DNA of 6,215 bases from an uncultured Lachnospiraceae bacterium. GTDB taxonomy: Bacteria; Bacillota; Clostridia; Lachnospirales; Lachnospiraceae. The notes below the pieces were generated by a model. It did not search any database, was not told the DNA's origin, and worked only from the letters and a program-made list of their open reading frames with translations. The stretch is from positions 1-6,215 of the forward strand of contig CAMKMR010000109.1 in the NCBI GenBank assembly GCA_946413945.1. The letters run 5' to 3'. Position numbers and translations under genes: made by a program. Below are positions 4,121-6,215 of this stretch, one piece after another. Each line of letters begins with the position of its first letter. Within the stretch, counting starts at the first letter, position 1.

Positions 4121-5998
4121 ATGAAGAAACCAATCAAAAGGATAGGAGTAGCTGTATTAGCCTCATGCATGGCTTTTGGCGTTTTATCTAATTTCGGTTT
4201 AAGGGGAGTGGAAGCAGCAGGAAATACTGTTGAAGTTTATGAAGGTGATGACATTGCAGCTGTAATAAATAAGGCTGCAGCAGGAACTACAATATATGTT
4301 CATGCAGGAAATTATAAGTATAAGAGTGCTATTTCAATTAAAAATAATGACATTTCAGTAATCTGCGAAGAAGGAACAGTTCTTAACGGTACAGGAGTTA
4401 ACGTTACAAGTAGTAATGAGAGCATGGTTAAGATCTATGGAGATAATGTTACAATCGATAATCTTGATGTAACAGGTCTTAAGACAAACAGTTATAAAGT
4501 AGTTCCAACAGGATACAGAGTATGTGCTGGAGCTGACCATGTAACAATTAAGAATTGTGAAGTGTCAGATATTGGATGCATTTATGAAAATAAATCTAAT
4601 ATAAAAAAATATAACGCACACGGTATTATCGTATCAGGTGAGATTGCTTCAGCAATAACAGATGTTACAATCGACAACTGTTATGTTCATGGCTTAACAC
4701 TTGGACAGAGCGAATCATTAGTTTTAAACGGCAATGTTGATGACTTTAAGGTTATCAATAACTTAGTAGAGAATAACGATAATATCGGTATTGATCTTAT
4801 CGGTTATGAAAAGCAGGATGATGATTATTCTGAAGAGGAGAATGAATTCGACAGAGCAAGAAATGGTCTGGTAGAAAATAATGTGGTAAGGAACATTTCA
4901 TCAGGAAGCAACCCAACATATAAGGATAGTAAATGTGCCGGTGGTATCTATGTAGATGGCGGTACGACAATAGAGATTAAAAGCAATTATGTAGAAAACT
5001 CAGATATTGGTATTGAAGTTGCCAGTGAACATGAGGGAAAGATAACAGATAATATAACTGTAACAAATAATACATTTGTAAAGAATCAGGGCTTCAATGG
5101 TATAAGCATTGGTGGCTGTGATAAAGAAAATGGTTATGCCGGTGATTGTATATTCGCAAAGAACATTGTTTATAATGAAGCAAATCATTGCTTTAACTTC
5201 CAGCAGATTAAAAACACAAATGTGATCACAGATAATGTATTTATTGATACAGCATCAGATGTTTATGAAAAGGAAAGCGCTTGCAGCAGCGATGCGCTTA
5301 AAAAAACGAAAATTTCAAATTTCATCTCACGTAAGACTTCGTTTGCAACTAAGGACACAGTATTTAATGTTAAGTATGTAGATATCGATAGTGATAACTG
5401 CACTATTACAATTAATAGTGATAAGAAGTTTGATGGATATGGCGCAAAGATTGATTTTAGCAAGAATACATTAGGCAAGACAGTTAAGGAAGATGAAAAA
5501 CCAGTAGATAACTATGAAGAAAATGATACTGAAGATAATACAGAAGCTGAAGTGGACGAAAATGACACTGAAGATGAAGAGATGGTTGAGCCAACATATA
5601 AGATTTCAGCGCCAAGCTTCTATACTGTAAAAGACTTAAGTGACGGTTCAAAACAGTTCACATTTAAGAAGACAGGTTCTACAAACTGGAAGCATATTAC
5701 AGTTGATTTTAATGATGTTGATCTAGAGAGATATAATAAGGTATATATTACTGTTGTTGCTTCAAGAAAAGATCTCTACCTTGGTATTACAAATAAGGAC
5801 GAGGATGATCCTATATTCTATAGAAATCATTGGAAGAGCAGTTCGAAAGTTGGAACTACTAAGGAAGTAACAATAGAAATCGACCTTACAGAAGACAACT
5901 TAGATGGCTTATATATCTATTGTGATGCTACATCAAGCAGCACATATAAGAAGAGCCAGAAGCTTACTATAAGGAGCATCAGATTTGACAAAAAATAA
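4121..5998 (+). CDS. Secreted right-handed parallel beta-helix protein with acidic linker and C-terminal beta-rich domain
   Basis: The start is the ATG 6 bases after AAAGGAG, giving 625 residues headed by a signal peptide (basic KKPIKR, hydrophobic 8-22, likely cleavage near VEAA, residues 30-33). Residues about 36-445 are a right-handed parallel beta-helix with repeated rungs such as VTIDNLDVTG, VTIKNCEVSD, VTIDNCYVHG, FKVINNLVEN, IEIKSNYVEN and ITVTNNTFVK. NNDNIGIDLIGYE (218-230), GGIYVDGG (274-281) and DIGIEVASEH (295-304) look like the conserved core of a pectate-lyase-like family. An acidic linker (about 455-490, with ENDTED twice) leads to a roughly 130-residue beta-rich C-terminal domain with Trp523, Trp571 and several Tyr. 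This domain is compatible with a carbohydrate-binding module but I cannot assign it to a family. The protein is probably exported and acts on or binds polysaccharide; catalysis is not proven, since beta-helix proteins include lyases, hydrolases, epimerases and non-catalytic adhesins. No cell-wall anchor (LPXTG or SLH) is visible. Confidence 0.88.
   Translation: MKKPIKRIGVAVLASCMAFGVLSNFGLRGVEAAGNTVEVYEGDDIAAVINKAAAGTTIYVHAGNYKYKSAISIKNNDISVICEEGTVLNGTGVNVTSSNESMVKIYGDNVTIDNLDVTGLKTNSYKVVPTGYRVCAGADHVTIKNCEVSDIGCIYENKSNIKKYNAHGIIVSGEIASAITDVTIDNCYVHGLTLGQSESLVLNGNVDDFKVINNLVENNDNIGIDLIGYEKQDDDYSEEENEFDRARNGLVENNVVRNISSGSNPTYKDSKCAGGIYVDGGTTIEIKSNYVENSDIGIEVASEHEGKITDNITVTNNTFVKNQGFNGISIGGCDKENGYAGDCIFAKNIVYNEANHCFNFQQIKNTNVITDNVFIDTASDVYEKESACSSDALKKTKISNFISRKTSFATKDTVFNVKYVDIDSDNCTITINSDKKFDGYGAKIDFSKNTLGKTVKEDEKPVDNYEENDTEDNTEAEVDENDTEDEEMVEPTYKISAPSFYTVKDLSDGSKQFTFKKTGSTNWKHITVDFNDVDLERYNKVYITVVASRKDLYLGITNKDEDDPIFYRNHWKSSSKVGTTKEVTIEIDLTEDNLDGLYIYCDATSSSTYKKSQKLTIRSIRFDKK
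5519..5575 (+). repeat. Imperfect 18-base direct repeat coding for the acidic linker
   Basis: GAAAATGATACTGAAGAT (5519-5536) recurs at 5558-5575 with one T-to-C change that is silent. Both copies encode ENDTED in the flexible, strongly acidic linker between the beta-helix and the C-terminal domain. Such low-complexity linkers commonly expand by slippage or local duplication. Confidence 0.6.
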
Positions 5999-6035
5999 TC
6001 TGATATAAATGTAGTGATCCGTATGCATTTATAGG

Positions 6036-6059
6036 GATAGTATTCTGTCATTCTTTTTT
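6036..6059 (+). terminator. Weak candidate terminator after the beta-helix gene
   Basis: GATAG (6036-6040) can pair with CTGTC (6045-6049) around a TATT loop, followed by ATTCTTTTTT. The stem is only five base pairs, including one G-T wobble, but the T-run is good and the position, about 40 bases after the stop codon, is appropriate. Read-through into the next gene is plausible. Confidence 0.3.
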
Positions 6060-6105
6060 ACAACTAGAACAAATTGGATTAGAGATATAGTATAGAGTGA
6101 AGGCG

Positions 6106-6135
6106 TTGTATTATAGATATGGTATAGGTTATAGA
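6106..6135 (+). promoter_or_regulatory. Candidate promoter for the partial gene at 6170
   Basis: TTGTAT (6106-6111) and TATAGA (6130-6135) are separated by 18 bp and would start transcription roughly 25-30 bases before the ATG at 6170. The region is so rich in TATAG-like words that several other -10 placements are possible, so the exact site is uncertain. Confidence 0.3.
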
Positions 6136-6169
6136 AATATAAATAGCATATAAAGAGGAGATGACAGGT

Positions 6170-6215
6170 ATGGGATTTTATGAAGAGGTATTAAAAAGCT
6201 TTTACATTAAAGATG
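6170..6215 (+). CDS. 5' end of an unidentified gene, truncated by the window
   Basis: The ATG at 6170 lies 9 bases after AGGAG (6156-6160). An in-frame ATG at 6161 directly abuts the Shine-Dalgarno sequence and is too close to be the start. The visible product is MGFYEEVLKSFYIKD, with no signal peptide or membrane segment in these 15 residues, so it is probably cytoplasmic. This is too little sequence to name a family. It follows the beta-helix gene by 171 bases on the same strand; whether the two are co-transcribed depends on the weak terminator between them. Confidence 0.65.
   Translation, partial: MGFYEEVLKSFYIKD

Noticed and set aside
4355..5478. Three short reverse-strand open frames inside the beta-helix gene
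   Set aside because: Each is antisense to a well-supported coding sequence and encodes low-complexity sequence that mirrors the repetitive beta-helix codons.
6161..6169. ATG at 6161 as the start of the last gene
   Set aside because: It directly abuts the AGGAG at 6156-6160, leaving no spacer; the in-frame ATG at 6170 has the proper 9-base distance.

Overview
The window is A+T-rich and shows Clostridia-type expression signals: AGGAG-like ribosome binding sites 6 to 9 bases before ATG starts, and intrinsic terminators ending in T-runs. The anaerobic (class III) ribonucleotide reductase, the lipoprotein and the secreted beta-helix protein together suggest an anaerobic gut or rumen Firmicute. 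Lachnospiraceae, such as Butyrivibrio or a relative, is my best guess from protein style and codon use. It is an inference, because no marker gene here fixes the taxon. All credible genes are on the + strand.

Layout. Bases 1-230 are the end of an upstream transcription unit and close with a strong terminator (199-230). A perfect 7-bp inverted repeat (276-296) precedes a putative lipoprotein of unknown function (339-1175), which carries one DxDxNGxxE calcium-loop-like motif. A 21-bp perfect-stem terminator, probably bidirectional (1206-1259), separates it from nrdD. The 297-base gap before nrdD is the most information-rich non-coding stretch. It holds a convergent pair of DnaA-box-like 9-mers (1306-1338, one a perfect TTATCCACA), a near-perfect NrdR box (1349-1364) and a textbook sigma-A promoter (TTGACT, 17 bp, TATAAT; 1373-1401).

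nrdD (1473-3728) encodes the anaerobic ribonucleoside-triphosphate reductase. Its ATP cone, thiyl-radical loop, zinc four-cysteine site and glycyl-radical motif are all present, so it appears intact and active. The expected activase gene nrdG does not follow. A terminator lies about 100 bases downstream (3832-3884). After a 236-base leader with no recognised element comes a large exported protein (4121-5998): signal peptide, right-handed parallel beta-helix, acidic linker, and a C-terminal beta-rich domain that resembles a carbohydrate-binding module. It is probably a cell-surface or secreted polysaccharide-acting protein. A final gene begins at 6170 and runs out of the window.

The genes look like independent transcription units rather than one pathway or operon. 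I see no CRISPR array, mobile element, tRNA, rRNA, toxin-antitoxin pair or defence locus, and no clear undescribed multi-gene system. The observations most worth checking are the combined NrdR and DnaA-box control region of nrdD, the cysteine-rich CxxCxxC thiyl loop of NrdD, and the unassigned C-terminal domain of the beta-helix protein.
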